NCBI RefSeq assembly: GCF_006438875.1
Contig: NZ_RCZH01000003.1
Location: 310,937 to 374,936, forward strand
Direction of reading: 5' to 3'
Source: Flavobacterium pectinovorum
GTDB lineage: Bacteria; Bacteroidota; Bacteroidia; Flavobacteriales; Flavobacteriaceae
Length of the DNA: 64,000 bases
Both the position numbers and the translations under genes were made by a program. The notes beneath the pieces were generated by a model that had not been told where the DNA came from, did not search any database, and saw only the letters and a program-made list of their open reading frames with translations. Within the stretch, counting starts at the first letter, position 1, and every line of letters starts with the position of its first letter. Shown here piece by piece: positions 25,810 to 35,481 of the stretch.

Positions 25810-27195
25810 ATGATGCATTATCTAAAACAAAGCGCATTTATTGCGTTATGCCTTTTTGCAGCCATAACCAGTCATGCACAGCAGCACATTACCTTAAAAG
25901 AGCTCCTTAGTAACGTCTATAAAAAAGCTCCAGGCTTAATTGCTGACTCAGCTTCGATTGCTATTGTACAGGCAAGATCCAATGAGACCCGCGCCAGCTG
26001 GCTGCCTACTTTAAAGCTTAATTACCAGGCTGATATAGGCACAAACAATAATACACCGGGGCCTTATTTTGGTTTTGGTATTGTCCCGTCCAACTCACGC
26101 GGTGTGCGTACTGAAAGCAACACAAGTGCTGTACTTACAAATTTAGGAATTGCTGCATTAGACTGGGAAATCTATAATTTCGGGGCTTATCGGGCGCAGA
26201 ATAACTTAGCCAGATCGGACATCGAAGTTGAAAAAAATAAATTCCAGCAGGCCAAATATAAACTCGAGGCCTATACCATAGGCAATTACCTGCAACTGCT
26301 GCGTTTAGAGGATTTTCGCTCTATACAGTCCCACGCTATAAAACGCAACGAGGAGATAGTGCGATCCATTAAATCCCTTGTCAAAAGCGGTGTGCGGCCG
26401 GCTGTAGAAAGCAGTATTGCCGAAGCGGAGCTTTCCAAAGCACGCTTAACCTATATTGAACTCGATAATGAGTTAAAACAAACCCAGCTGCAATTAGCTG
26501 CAATCAGTGATCTGCCTTTTGAAAATATCCTGCCCGATACCCTGGCAGAAACACGGCTTATAGAGCGAGCCGATATCTCCGGGCTTATGGTTTCCGATAC
26601 CACTAATCACCCTATAATTAATTACTATAATGCTCTTGTGAGCAACAGCCGTGATAGAGAAAAACTAGTCAAAAAACAATATAACCCTAAGGTTTTACTA
26701 GAAGCAGCTGCATGGGAGCGCGGGGCAAGCGTGGATGCTGAGGATCATTTCAATAAATTATCGACCGGTCTCAATTTTGACCGCAGCAACTACCTGGTTG
26801 GTGTTGGAATCTCTTACAGCCTTTTTGATCTGAGGCATCAGCAATTAAAGTTACGCACACAGAAAAAGGCTACCGACTATGCCTTAAAGAATCTGGCTGC
26901 CCAGAAATCATTACTGGCATTAGGAGTCAGCCAGGCTGACCTTGAGTTAAAAACCGCCCAACAGCGTCTGGCTGAAATTCCAAACCAGCTTCAGGCTGCC
27001 AAAGCCGGATACCGTCAAAAGCTGTCTTTACATAAAAGTGGTCTGACTGATATCATTGATCTCAACGCAGCACTTACTATTTTATACCGTTCCGAAACTG
27101 ATTATGCACAGGCACGGTTCTCTTACATCAGCGCCCTATTTCAAAAAGCGGTTACTACAAATCAAGTCAGTTCGCTTTTAAACCTTTTAAATTAG
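25810..27195 (+). CDS. TolC-family outer-membrane efflux protein
   Basis: 461 residues. Signal peptide (SAFIALCLFAAITSHAQ) then two repeats of the long-helix TolC layout: ITLKELLSNVYKKAPGLIADSASIAIVQARS at the start and a second half with LRTQKKATDYALKNLAAQKSLLALGVSQADLELKTA. It forms the outer-membrane channel of the adjacent RND pump. It is followed by the pump gene after 6 bp, first gene of a three-gene operon. Codon and GC content are higher than in the neighbouring surface genes, which may mean acquisition. Confidence 0.9.
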   Translation: MMHYLKQSAFIALCLFAAITSHAQQHITLKELLSNVYKKAPGLIADSASIAIVQARSNETRASWLPTLKLNYQADIGTNNNTPGPYFGFGIVPSNSRGVRTESNTSAVLTNLGIAALDWEIYNFGAYRAQNNLARSDIEVEKNKFQQAKYKLEAYTIGNYLQLLRLEDFRSIQSHAIKRNEEIVRSIKSLVKSGVRPAVESSIAEAELSKARLTYIELDNELKQTQLQLAAISDLPFENILPDTLAETRLIERADISGLMVSDTTNHPIINYYNALVSNSRDREKLVKKQYNPKVLLEAAAWERGASVDAEDHFNKLSTGLNFDRSNYLVGVGISYSLFDLRHQQLKLRTQKKATDYALKNLAAQKSLLALGVSQADLELKTAQQRLAEIPNQLQAAKAGYRQKLSLHKSGLTDIIDLNAALTILYRSETDYAQARFSYISALFQKAVTTNQVSSLLNLLN

Positions 27196-27201
27196 TTTAT
27201 T

Positions 27202-30200
27202 ATGTCAATGGTTACCTCAGCACTCAAACGGCCTATTACTACAGTGGTCATTACCTTGAGCCTTTTGATTTTCGCGATACTAAGCGCTGTGAAGATCCCT
27301 ATAGATATCTTTCCGCAGCTCAACCTGCCCACGATATATGTAATAGAATCTTACGGCGGTATGTCGCCCCAGCAAATGGAAGGCTTTTTCAGTACCCGTC
27401 TGCAGGATCAGTTCCTGTATGTTAATGGAATAAAAAACATCTCTGCCAAGAACATTCAGGGGCTCACGATGCTTAAGATCAGTTTTTATGAAAATACGAA
27501 CATGGCCGAAGCGCAGGCTCAGGTTGCCTTACAGGTTAACCGGGCAATGAAGTTTTTCCCCCCTGGCGCGCTCCCGCCTCAGGTAGTGCGCTATGACGCT
27601 TCCTCATTGCCAGTGGGGCAGCTGGTGTTGTCAGCTCCAAACCGAAGCCTGAAAGAAATTTATGACATGGCAGCCACCCGTATCAGACCCATGTTTGCTT
27701 CTGTACCCGGATTATCGGCGCCTCCTCCCTTTGGGGCTAATTCACGTTCGATTACCGTCAATATTGATCCGGCAAAACTGCGCAGTTACGACCTTACCCC
27801 GGACCAGGTTGTCGAAGCGCTTGCTAAATTCAATGTGATGTCGCCTTCGGGTAACCTTCGTATTGATAATACGATGTTTACCACTACGATAAATTCACTG
27901 GTAAAAAAATCGGAGGAGTTTGGTGAAATTCCAATCAAAACTAAAAATGGAATTTCAGTATTGGTAAAAGATGTGGCGCGTGTAGCCGATGCATCTGATA
28001 TTACGGTTGATTATGCGCTGATTAATGGAAAGCGTTCTGTTTATATTCCAGTTGTAAAAACTGCCGATGCCTCTACCTGGTCTGTCGTGCAGGGCCTGAA
28101 AAGCAAACTGCCTGAAATGCAGAGTTTGCTGCCTGATGACATAAAAGTATCATACGAATTTGACCAGTCTGTTTTTGTGATTAATGCGGTGAAAAGTTTA
28201 ATAACCGAGGGCAGCCTAGGGGCCTTGCTGACAGGATTGATGGTACTGTTGTTCCTGCGTGACTGGCGTAGCAGTCTGATTGTAGTGATTACTATTCCGG
28301 TATCTATTTTATTAGGTGTTATGCTCTTAGGGGCCTTTGGACAAACCATCAATATTATGACCTTAAGCGGTCTGGCATTGGCTATTGGTATCTTAGTGGA
28401 TCAGGCAACAGTAACGATAGAGAATATCCATCAGCATCTTGAAATGGGCAAGTCAAAAAAGCGGGCCATTTATGATGCCTGTGAAGAAATAGCCTTCCCG
28501 CTTTTGCTTATCCTGCTATGTATTCTGGCTGTTTTTGCGCCGTCATTCCTAATGAATGGTGTGCCCAAAGCCATGTTCCTTCCATTATCAATGTCAATTG
28601 GCTTAACGATGATCGTCTCCTACATCCTTGCCCAGACAGTGGTGCCTATTCTAAGCAACTGGCTGATAAAAGAAGAGCAATACCAGCATTATGATCATAA
28701 GCAGCTTCACGCGCATGCCGGGGAGGCACTGGATAAGGAGGAAATAATTCAGGTGAATGAACATTTGGAAAATGAAGTGGAGCATCCAAAAGATAATGAT
28801 TTTTTTGAGACTGTTAAAATGAAGTTTATGAATATTATCACAAACTGGATGCCAAAGAAAAAACTTATTGTTTCTGTTTATTTAGCTGCTGTTATTGTTT
28901 TAGCGGGGATTGGATTTGTTGTTATCGGAAAAGATATGATGCCAAAAGTGAATAATGGCCAGTTTCTTATCCGAATTAAGGCTCCCGATGGCACGCGCCT
29001 GGAGCGAACCGAAGATAAGTTTAAGCAGGTATTATCCATTATTGATAAAACAGTGGATCACCATATTGAGATCAGTTCGGGCTATGTAGGAATAATTCCA
29101 AGCAGCTATGGAACAAGTAACCTTTATATTTTTAATACCGGTACCCACGAAGCTGTACTGCAGGTCAAACTGGATGAAAATTATAAAGTAAATATGGACG
29201 AGCTCAAAGATGCACTGCGAAAAAACATACGTCATGCCAGACCTGAGCTTCGTATTACCTTTGAGCCTATAGACATGACCGAGAAAATAATGAGTCAGGG
29301 AGCTGCCACACCAATTGAATTAAGGGTAACAGGGAAAAACATGCAGGAGATTGAAAGTTATGCCCATAAGGCAGTAGCCAAACTAAAACAGATTCCTTAT
29401 CTGCGCGATGTGCAGATTGTGCAGCCACTGAAAATACCGGTAATCGACATTACACTTGACCGAAAAAAAATCTCGCAATTTGGACTCAATGTGACAGATG
29501 TGGCGCGTTCTGTTACAGCCAGCACCTCCTCAAGCCGTTTTACCGAGAAAAACCAATGGCTGGACGAAGATAAACAATATACGTATCAGGTTCAGGTTCA
29601 GATACCTGAGTCTACGATGAATACTATAGAAGAATTAAAGGAAATCCCACTGCTGAAAGGACAAAACACGCCTACGCTTGGCGAAGTGGCAGATTTTAAA
29701 ATAAATTATGCCCCGGGTGAATATGACCGCTCCGGACCAAGACGGTTTTTAACAGTGAGTGCCAATATCCATAAAATGAATCTGGGTACTGCCACAGCTG
29801 ATGTTGAAAAAGCCCTCAAGGGATTAGGAGTACCGCCAAAGGGTTTAGTATGTGAATTAAAAGGAATGTCCAACTTACTGACCGAAACCATGGATAGTCT
29901 GCAGGTGGGTCTGGGTTTTGCCATCCTGGTTATCTTTTTACTGCTGGCGGCAAATTATCAGTCATTTAAGCTCTCACTTACCGTACTCTCAACAGTGCCG
30001 GCCGTAATTTTAGGTTCCTTAACGGCATTAATGTTAACAGGATCTACCCTTAATCTGCAGTCTTACATGGGGATGATAATGTCGACAGGTGTGTCTGTTG
30101 CCAATGCAATTTTGATTGTGACCAATGGCGAAAAGCTTAGGTTGGAATTTCAAAATGCAACCCGCGCCTCTATTACCAGTGCTGCAATACGTTTACGCCC

Positions 30201-30447
30201 TATCCTTATGACCAGTTTAGCCATGATGGCAGGTATGGTCCCTATGGCAGCAGGAATGGGAGAGGCCGGCGAGCAGACTGCTCCACTGGGGCGCGCTGTA
30301 ATTGGGGGATTATTTGCCTCCACTCTGGCAGCTTTGTTTATCCTGCCGCTGGTATTTGCCTGGATGCAGGAGAAGTCAACTTATAAGTCGCCCTCATTAA
30401 TGCCCGAAGAATCACCTATTTTAAATTTAAACGATGTAAAAAAATGA
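27202..30447 (+). CDS. RND efflux permease (AcrB/HAE-like)
   Basis: 1081 residues: twelve-helix RND topology with two large periplasmic loops. Start TSALKRPITTVVITLSLLIF, PIDIFPQLNLPTIYVI; motif D region GLALAIGILVDQATVTIENI, where HAE pumps have two Asp (VDDA) but here Gln401 follows Asp400. ILMTSLAMMAGMVPMAAGMG is the second-half motif. A His-rich cytoplasmic insert (HYDHKQLHAHAG, about residues 493-505) lies between the halves. Drugs, bile-like compounds or metals are possible substrates. The stop overlaps the adaptor start by 4 bp, so they are co-translated. Confidence 0.92.
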   Translation: MSMVTSALKRPITTVVITLSLLIFAILSAVKIPIDIFPQLNLPTIYVIESYGGMSPQQMEGFFSTRLQDQFLYVNGIKNISAKNIQGLTMLKISFYENTNMAEAQAQVALQVNRAMKFFPPGALPPQVVRYDASSLPVGQLVLSAPNRSLKEIYDMAATRIRPMFASVPGLSAPPPFGANSRSITVNIDPAKLRSYDLTPDQVVEALAKFNVMSPSGNLRIDNTMFTTTINSLVKKSEEFGEIPIKTKNGISVLVKDVARVADASDITVDYALINGKRSVYIPVVKTADASTWSVVQGLKSKLPEMQSLLPDDIKVSYEFDQSVFVINAVKSLITEGSLGALLTGLMVLLFLRDWRSSLIVVITIPVSILLGVMLLGAFGQTINIMTLSGLALAIGILVDQATVTIENIHQHLEMGKSKKRAIYDACEEIAFPLLLILLCILAVFAPSFLMNGVPKAMFLPLSMSIGLTMIVSYILAQTVVPILSNWLIKEEQYQHYDHKQLHAHAGEALDKEEIIQVNEHLENEVEHPKDNDFFETVKMKFMNIITNWMPKKKLIVSVYLAAVIVLAGIGFVVIGKDMMPKVNNGQFLIRIKAPDGTRLERTEDKFKQVLSIIDKTVDHHIEISSGYVGIIPSSYGTSNLYIFNTGTHEAVLQVKLDENYKVNMDELKDALRKNIRHARPELRITFEPIDMTEKIMSQGAATPIELRVTGKNMQEIESYAHKAVAKLKQIPYLRDVQIVQPLKIPVIDITLDRKKISQFGLNVTDVARSVTASTSSSRFTEKNQWLDEDKQYTYQVQVQIPESTMNTIEELKEIPLLKGQNTPTLGEVADFKINYAPGEYDRSGPRRFLTVSANIHKMNLGTATADVEKALKGLGVPPKGLVCELKGMSNLLTETMDSLQVGLGFAILVIFLLLAANYQSFKLSLTVLSTVPAVILGSLTALMLTGSTLNLQSYMGMIMSTGVSVANAILIVTNGEKLRLEFQNATRASITSAAIRLRPILMTSLAMMAGMVPMAAGMGEAGEQTAPLGRAVIGGLFASTLAALFILPLVFAWMQEKSTYKSPSLMPEESPILNLNDVKK

Positions 30448-31526
30448 AAGCAAAATTAAGTATACTGGGTTTATCCCTTGTTCTTTTGGCTGGCTGTGGC
30501 CAGAGTGAAAAACCGGTAGACCTGACCCAGACAAAGAAAAATAACTCAAGTGAATATGAAATTGGAACTATCACAGAGAAAGCCTTGTCCAGTTATGTTC
30601 GTCTGCCCGGACAGTTGAACCCTTTTAATGAAGTGAATTTGTTTCCCAGGGTAAACGGGTTTGTAAAATCGATCTATGTTGACCGTGGTTCAAAGGTTAG
30701 AAAGGGAGAACTGCTCCTGACACTGGAAGCCCCTGAGATGGAGTCACAGCTTCAGGCAGCAAATTCGCGCTATCTGCAGGCGCTGGAAACTGCAAATGCG
30801 AGTAAGGAGAAGTATAAGAGGCTCAAAGAGGCCGCAGCCGAACCGGGCTCGGTATCGAACCTTGAACTGGACAGCGCGATGTCCAAGATGAAATCTGATA
30901 TGGCAGTGGCTAATTCCGAAAAATCAAATGTCCAGTCGGTAAAAACCATGCAGGGCTATCTTAATATATATGCACCATTTGATGGCATGATCGTAGAGCG
31001 AAATATATCCCCGGGTGCCCTTGTTGCACCAGGGAAGGCCAGTGACCAGCCCATGCTGGTTTTACAGGATACCAGAAAATTACGTCTGGAGGTTGCTGTT
31101 CCGGAAAACTATGTGGATAAAGTTGACCTGAATAAAGCCATAACCTTTAACTTTAATGCAATACAAGGAAAAGAGTATACGGGAAAGATAAGCCGTGTTG
31201 CCAATGCTTTGGGAAGCATGAGATCAGAAGCCATAGAAATAGATGTGATCAACAGCGATAATAAACTAAAACCCGGTATGTATGGAGAGGTTAAAATTGC
31301 TATGGTATCCGGTGCAAAGTCCCTGCTGGTGCCCAATACGGCTATTGTTCAGACAACGGAAAAAGAATATATCATTGTAGTTAAAAAGGGCAGGGCTACC
31401 TTTGTTGATGTTAAGGAAGGTATGACAAGTAAAGATGATACAGAAATTTTTGGGGCTTTGTCACCATCAGACCGTATCATTTTAAAAGCCGGGGAAGAAA
31501 TAAAACAGGGTGAAATCATCAAGTAA
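30444..31526 (+). CDS. RND periplasmic adaptor (membrane fusion protein), lipoprotein
   Basis: 360 residues. Lipobox LSLVLLAGC (Cys about 19). Lipoyl/biotinyl half-motifs VNLFPRVNGFVKSIYVDRGS and LNIYAPFDGMIVERNISPGA enclose a short alpha-hairpin (residues 105-165). A beta-barrel domain (DTRKLRLEVAVPENYVDKVD) and membrane-proximal domain (AIVQTTEKEYIIVVKKGRA) follow. Partner of the preceding permease and TolC protein. The order TolC-RND-MFP is less usual than MFP-RND-TolC. Confidence 0.92.
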   Translation: MKAKLSILGLSLVLLAGCGQSEKPVDLTQTKKNNSSEYEIGTITEKALSSYVRLPGQLNPFNEVNLFPRVNGFVKSIYVDRGSKVRKGELLLTLEAPEMESQLQAANSRYLQALETANASKEKYKRLKEAAAEPGSVSNLELDSAMSKMKSDMAVANSEKSNVQSVKTMQGYLNIYAPFDGMIVERNISPGALVAPGKASDQPMLVLQDTRKLRLEVAVPENYVDKVDLNKAITFNFNAIQGKEYTGKISRVANALGSMRSEAIEIDVINSDNKLKPGMYGEVKIAMVSGAKSLLVPNTAIVQTTEKEYIIVVKKGRATFVDVKEGMTSKDDTEIFGALSPSDRIILKAGEEIKQGEIIK

Positions 31527-31594
31527 TACAGGAAACAAAAAAATGGAATTAAATCCCCGATGCTCCTAACTGACTCATATTATTTCTAGTAGAT

Positions 31595-31635
31595 TAATAA
31601 GGCTGCCTTCAAATAGTGCAGCCTTATTATTATCT
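31595..31635 (+). terminator. Terminator of the TolC-RND-adaptor operon
   Basis: AATAAGGCTGC (31596-31606) pairs perfectly with GCAGCCTTATT (31618-31628), followed by ATTATCT. Also usable from the minus strand because A-rich sequence precedes it. Confidence 0.75.
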
Positions 31636-31756
31636 GGTCTTGTCTTTAAATATAAATTCTGTTTTTAAGTTTTAGTAAGCTATTACTCTTCGTGCATTAT
31701 ATTTTATATCACAAAAGTTTCAAAAAACAGCTATTCACTATTTTAAGCTTTTATTT

Positions 31757-32140
31757 TTAAAGGACTTCCCCTTTAATTCTTAAGGCAACCCTGCCGTCCG
31801 GATAGTTTACGGCATTGCTCTCCACGGTAATTGTTTTACGAATCGGGCCTTCAGTCAGATTGTTGTATTTGATATTAATTTTTCCTTTTTTACCCGGCAT
31901 AATTGCCGAAGCAGGTTTTGTAACAACGATTGAACTTAGTGTTGATTCTGCGCGTGTGATCAGCAGCGGTGCGTTTCCGGTGTTTTTAAATTCAAATGAA
32001 CGAACTTTATTATCCGCTTTGGAAGTTGTACCATAATCTATGGTATTATCCGCATCTTCAAATTCAATTCTGGGACCATTTTGGCAGTAACCAACGGTGC
32101 TGAATAATACTACTGCAATAAAAATGCTGATATTTTTCAT
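31757..32140 (-). CDS. DUF1573-type secreted protein
   Basis: 127 residues; signal peptide MKNISIFIAVVLFSTVGYC. The mature region has the DUF1573 (Ig/ASH-like) signature: IDYGTTSKADNKVRSFEFKN, TGNAPLLITRAESTLSSIVV, GKINIKYNNLTEGPIRKTIT. Such domains are small beta-sandwiches in periplasmic proteins of Bacteroidota; function unknown. It lies 185 bp downstream of lgt on the same strand. Confidence 0.85.
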   Translation of the reverse strand: MKNISIFIAVVLFSTVGYCQNGPRIEFEDADNTIDYGTTSKADNKVRSFEFKNTGNAPLLITRAESTLSSIVVTKPASAIMPGKKGKINIKYNNLTEGPIRKTITVESNAVNYPDGRVALRIKGEVL

Positions 32141-32325
32141 TTGGATTGTTTTTAAGACGTAAGTAAATTTACTTTCATAATTAAATAAAAAAAACTGTTT
32201 CCCCGATACAATATAAGTATTGATTATCTACTGGCCGGAATTTTAAAACATGGTTATTATTAATAAATAAGTTGTAGTAAAGGGGCTGTAATATAGTGAT
32301 TTAATATAAATAAATTGTATGTATA

Positions 32326-33273
32326 TCAGTTCTTAAAAAGTGATTTTCTTTTATGTGATCTGAGAATTATAAAAAAACCGACTAAAATGAATGGGATACT
32401 TAGCCACTGGCCTGTTAGCAGTACAGGGTCTTTTCCCTCAAATCCTCCCTGGCTGGCCTTTACAAATTCTACACAAAAGCGGACTGTCCAAAGTAAAACC
32501 AGAAAAACTCCAAAGATCAATCCAGGCTGGGTCCGTGCATCGGTTTTCCAGTACATATAGTAAAGGATTATAAAAACAACGATGTATCCTGCGGCTTCAT
32601 AAAGCTGCGCGGGATGCTTGTAGGGTATGGCAGCGAGAATATCTGAAAACCGGGGATCTTTTTCTATTAAATCATAGGCCTGACTGTAGTCTTGTTTACC
32701 AGTTATGCTCATGGCTTTGGCCCTGGAAAGATTGTCTTCATCCCTCACAAACTTTACGGCTGTAGGAAATGTGGAGGATACCGGTCTTCCTGTAATTTCA
32801 GAATTAAAAAAATTTCCCAGCCTTACAAAAACTCCTCCGCTGCTTACCGGTATCACGATACGGTCCAGTACCCAGAACACAGGCTTATGGATTATTTTTT
32901 TGCTGTACCAGATAACAACCAGAATCACTGCAATGGCAGCCCCATGACTTGCAAGCCCTGTAAAACCTGTATATTCAAATTGCGGCTTAAAACGAAAAGG
33001 AAGCAGGATTTCCTCAGGATGCTTGGAAAAATAATTCCAGTCGTAGAAAAAGACGTGTCCTAATCTTGCGCCGATTATCGTGGCGGCTATTGTATAGATA
33101 AAAAGTTTGTCAAGCTTTTCCACAGGTTCATTCTCGCGGTCGTATATTTTTTTCATTATAAACCATCCGGTGCCAAATGCGATCAGAAACATAAGGCTGT
33201 AGAAGTGAAGTGTGAAAAAACCGATTTGAATCCCATCTGAAGGGTTCCATATTATAGCAAGTGCCTGTATCAT
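32326..33273 (-). CDS. lgt: Prolipoprotein diacylglyceryl transferase
   Basis: 315 residues from the ATG at 33273 (MIQALAIIWNPSDGIQIGFF); an upstream in-frame ATG at 33351 would overlap the preceding gene and give a non-family N-terminus. Seven membrane segments and the Lgt signature near the middle: GLASHGAAIAVILVVIW (HGG-type His, here HGA), then VFVRLGNFFNSEITGRPVS (R-x-G-N-F-x-N-S-E-x-x-G), and HPAQLYEAAGYIVVF with the H-P-x-Q-L-Y-E motif. It attaches diacylglycerol to lipobox Cys and so serves the many lipoproteins in this window. A second lgt elsewhere is possible, since this copy is in an accessory region. Confidence 0.93.
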   Translation of the reverse strand: MIQALAIIWNPSDGIQIGFFTLHFYSLMFLIAFGTGWFIMKKIYDRENEPVEKLDKLFIYTIAATIIGARLGHVFFYDWNYFSKHPEEILLPFRFKPQFEYTGFTGLASHGAAIAVILVVIWYSKKIIHKPVFWVLDRIVIPVSSGGVFVRLGNFFNSEITGRPVSSTFPTAVKFVRDEDNLSRAKAMSITGKQDYSQAYDLIEKDPRFSDILAAIPYKHPAQLYEAAGYIVVFIILYYMYWKTDARTQPGLIFGVFLVLLWTVRFCVEFVKASQGGFEGKDPVLLTGQWLSIPFILVGFFIILRSHKRKSLFKN

Positions 33274-33313
33274 AATTATCTGGAAATATAAAAAAAAATA
33301 GCTCTTTTTTTGC

Positions 33314-33724
33314 TTATATAGTACGCTGCCTTGCCAAATCGATATTTTCAAAAAACAAAATCTCTATAAATGTTTCTGAAAAATCATATTTGTATTTTTC
33401 AACAATATTTTTTACAAGCGCGGAATAGGAAGCTGTCTGAATAGAACAGGGAGTATATTCTAAAATGCTGTTCAAATTAACTGCAGCCCCTGCGTCCCTG
33501 GCAGTGATATATTTTTCTGCTGTTTGAGAATGACATGAAGCATCCGTTTTGATGCTCAATGCAGCAGCAGTATGCTTTTGTAACTCATTTTCAGGTGTTT
33601 GTGCAGTATAGGTTTGTTGATTGGAAAGGGGTTTGATTTTTAAACTCTGCGCAGATAAACTAGCGGCAGCAGGAGAAATAAAACATAGTAAGATGATAAA
33701 ATATTTTTCTAGAGGTAAGGCCAT
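33314..33724 (-). CDS. Secreted hypothetical protein
   Basis: 136 residues with signal peptide (YFIILLCFISPAAASLSAQ). The mature part is polar and low in hydrophobics (IKPLSNQQTYTAQTPENELQ), with two Cys (ASCHSQ, TPCSIQ) and a helical end VEKYKYDFSETFIEILFF. No family recognised. It is 40 bp upstream of lgt on the same strand and may be co-transcribed. Confidence 0.55.
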   Translation of the reverse strand: MALPLEKYFIILLCFISPAAASLSAQSLKIKPLSNQQTYTAQTPENELQKHTAAALSIKTDASCHSQTAEKYITARDAGAAVNLNSILEYTPCSIQTASYSALVKNIVEKYKYDFSETFIEILFFENIDLARQRTI

Positions 33725-33815
33725 TATGTTTTGGTTTTTTTGGTCTTGTTTACGACAAATACATAAATGTGAAGGGCGCCCCTTAAGCAGTTTGGCGCCC
33801 TTGAATATAAAAAAA

Positions 33816-35108
33816 TTATCTGTTTCCGCTGGAGGCCGTAATTTTGCCTAATTGTAATCGGAAGTCCGGTTTTTTTGCATTGAAAATATCAACGAAGGTT
33901 TCTTTGTTGTCGCTTTGTGCGGAAACATTAAAAAACAGGCTGTTGCCGTACCAGTGCTCTAAATCTTCATTGTTTGTATTGTACTCGGTAAAAATATTCC
34001 CCTTACACAGGTTAAAAAACATTTCCTGAAATTGTACTTTCTTCAGATTAACATCATTAACCTCTGTTTTGCTGTCCAATAAAACAGCAGGGCTGAATCC
34101 TGAAATTACGCTGCGTTTCATTTCAAGGGAAGCATTTTCCCCTACGTAAACAGCTTCTTTTACCAAACCTGACTGAATATCGGCTTTGATGTTCTCGCTG
34201 TCGTTAAGCATTGTTATATTGGAAGCGGTAACAAGAGTCTGGTTTTTGGTAAAATCGGTCTCGTTTTTCTTTTCGTATGATTTTACTTCCATGCAGCGTG
34301 ATCCGTCTTTATTACTTGATAAATAAGAAGATCTTACTGCCAGTGAGTTGTACAGGCGGCATTGAATGCCCTGTGTGAATTTATAATCGTCATTGATGGA
34401 TTTATAAGAAACAAATTTTGTAGCATTTACATCACCTCCGTAAAAGGCAAATGAATCACCTCCCGAGTAGCTCACCATTATGTTCTCCAATATGGTCTTG
34501 TTTCCAACTCCTGCAATGGTAAGGCCGTTAAAAGTATCGGATCCTTTTACTTTTTTTCCCGCAAATTCAATCCTTACATATCTTAGAATACCCGAATTTG
34601 AAGAGGCGTTATCGCCTCCATAGGTGGTAAGTGAAGGGTCAAGATCTAAGTTGTAAGAACCAATATTTCCGAATTTATTGATCGGAGCATCGCCAAGGAT
34701 TACAACCCCGCCCCAGTCGCCTGCTTTTTTCATGCTGCGGTTAGAAGTAAAAACAATTGGGTCTGTTTCCTGCCCGTCGGCAATTATCTGCGCTCCTTTT
34801 GTTACTACAAGCGTGCCTTTTGTTTCAAAATCACCGATAATTAAGGTACCTGGTTCAATGGTTAAAACAGCATTGTTTGTAACATATACGTTTCCCTGTA
34901 ACACATAGATATTCCTCTTGAGCAATTTTGTGTTAACACTAATATTTCCTGCTAAAATTTGGTTTGGATCGCCGTACTCTGTTTTATGAGGTTTAAATTC
35001 GGTCCAGTTGTCCAGCCAGTTGGTGTAGCCTATAATTCCTTTCTCCTGCTGGGCACTCATACTGGTAACTGTCAAAAAAATACAGATAATCTGAGTAATT
35101 TTTTTCAT
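33816..35108 (-). CDS. Secreted beta-helix protein
   Basis: 430 residues; signal peptide MKKITQIICIFLTVTSMSAQ. The first part KRNIYVLQGNVYVTNNAVLT, IEPGTLIIGDFETKGTLVVT, KGAQIIADGQETDPIVFTSN is a regular set of short beta strands. GDWGGVVILGDAPIN and ILRYVRIEFAG follow, a pattern known from Bacteroidota surface proteins annotated as right-handed beta-helix or pectate-lyase-like. No T9SS domain or lipobox was seen. Catalytic residues cannot be assigned; binding of a surface polymer is possible. Confidence 0.65.
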   Translation of the reverse strand: MKKITQIICIFLTVTSMSAQQEKGIIGYTNWLDNWTEFKPHKTEYGDPNQILAGNISVNTKLLKRNIYVLQGNVYVTNNAVLTIEPGTLIIGDFETKGTLVVTKGAQIIADGQETDPIVFTSNRSMKKAGDWGGVVILGDAPINKFGNIGSYNLDLDPSLTTYGGDNASSNSGILRYVRIEFAGKKVKGSDTFNGLTIAGVGNKTILENIMVSYSGGDSFAFYGGDVNATKFVSYKSINDDYKFTQGIQCRLYNSLAVRSSYLSSNKDGSRCMEVKSYEKKNETDFTKNQTLVTASNITMLNDSENIKADIQSGLVKEAVYVGENASLEMKRSVISGFSPAVLLDSKTEVNDVNLKKVQFQEMFFNLCKGNIFTEYNTNNEDLEHWYGNSLFFNVSAQSDNKETFVDIFNAKKPDFRLQLGKITASSGNR

Positions 35109-35481
35109 GATAGGGGCGTATTAAGGTTAATATGTAAATTTGGGTCAGGCAATTGCTGTAAGCCAATTTAGTCAGGTAATCTTGACGGTGAAAATCCTTG
35201 GTTACACTCATTGCTATACAAACAAAAATAAATAAATAAACTTAAAGATTCAGCAAATTGTTTTTCTTTTTTTTAAATAGCTGTTATTTATGTACTTGTT
35301 TATCTTTTTTTATCTGCTGGGACCAATAAAAACAACCTGCTTAAAATTTAGATTTGCGCTTGTACGATTAGGCCGCAGTTTTTTTCTTTTAGAAGATAAT
35401 TTTATTCTAAAAAGGGATATCTTTGGTACCATATTGTATCAATCCAATTGTAAATATGCCAATATTTAATCCCTAATTTTA
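35109..35481. other. Intergenic region between divergent genes
   Basis: About 370 bp, AT-rich. No structured RNA, palindrome or ORF of interest. It must carry the promoters for the beta-helix gene (minus) and the small protein at 35482 (plus). Confidence 0.4.
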
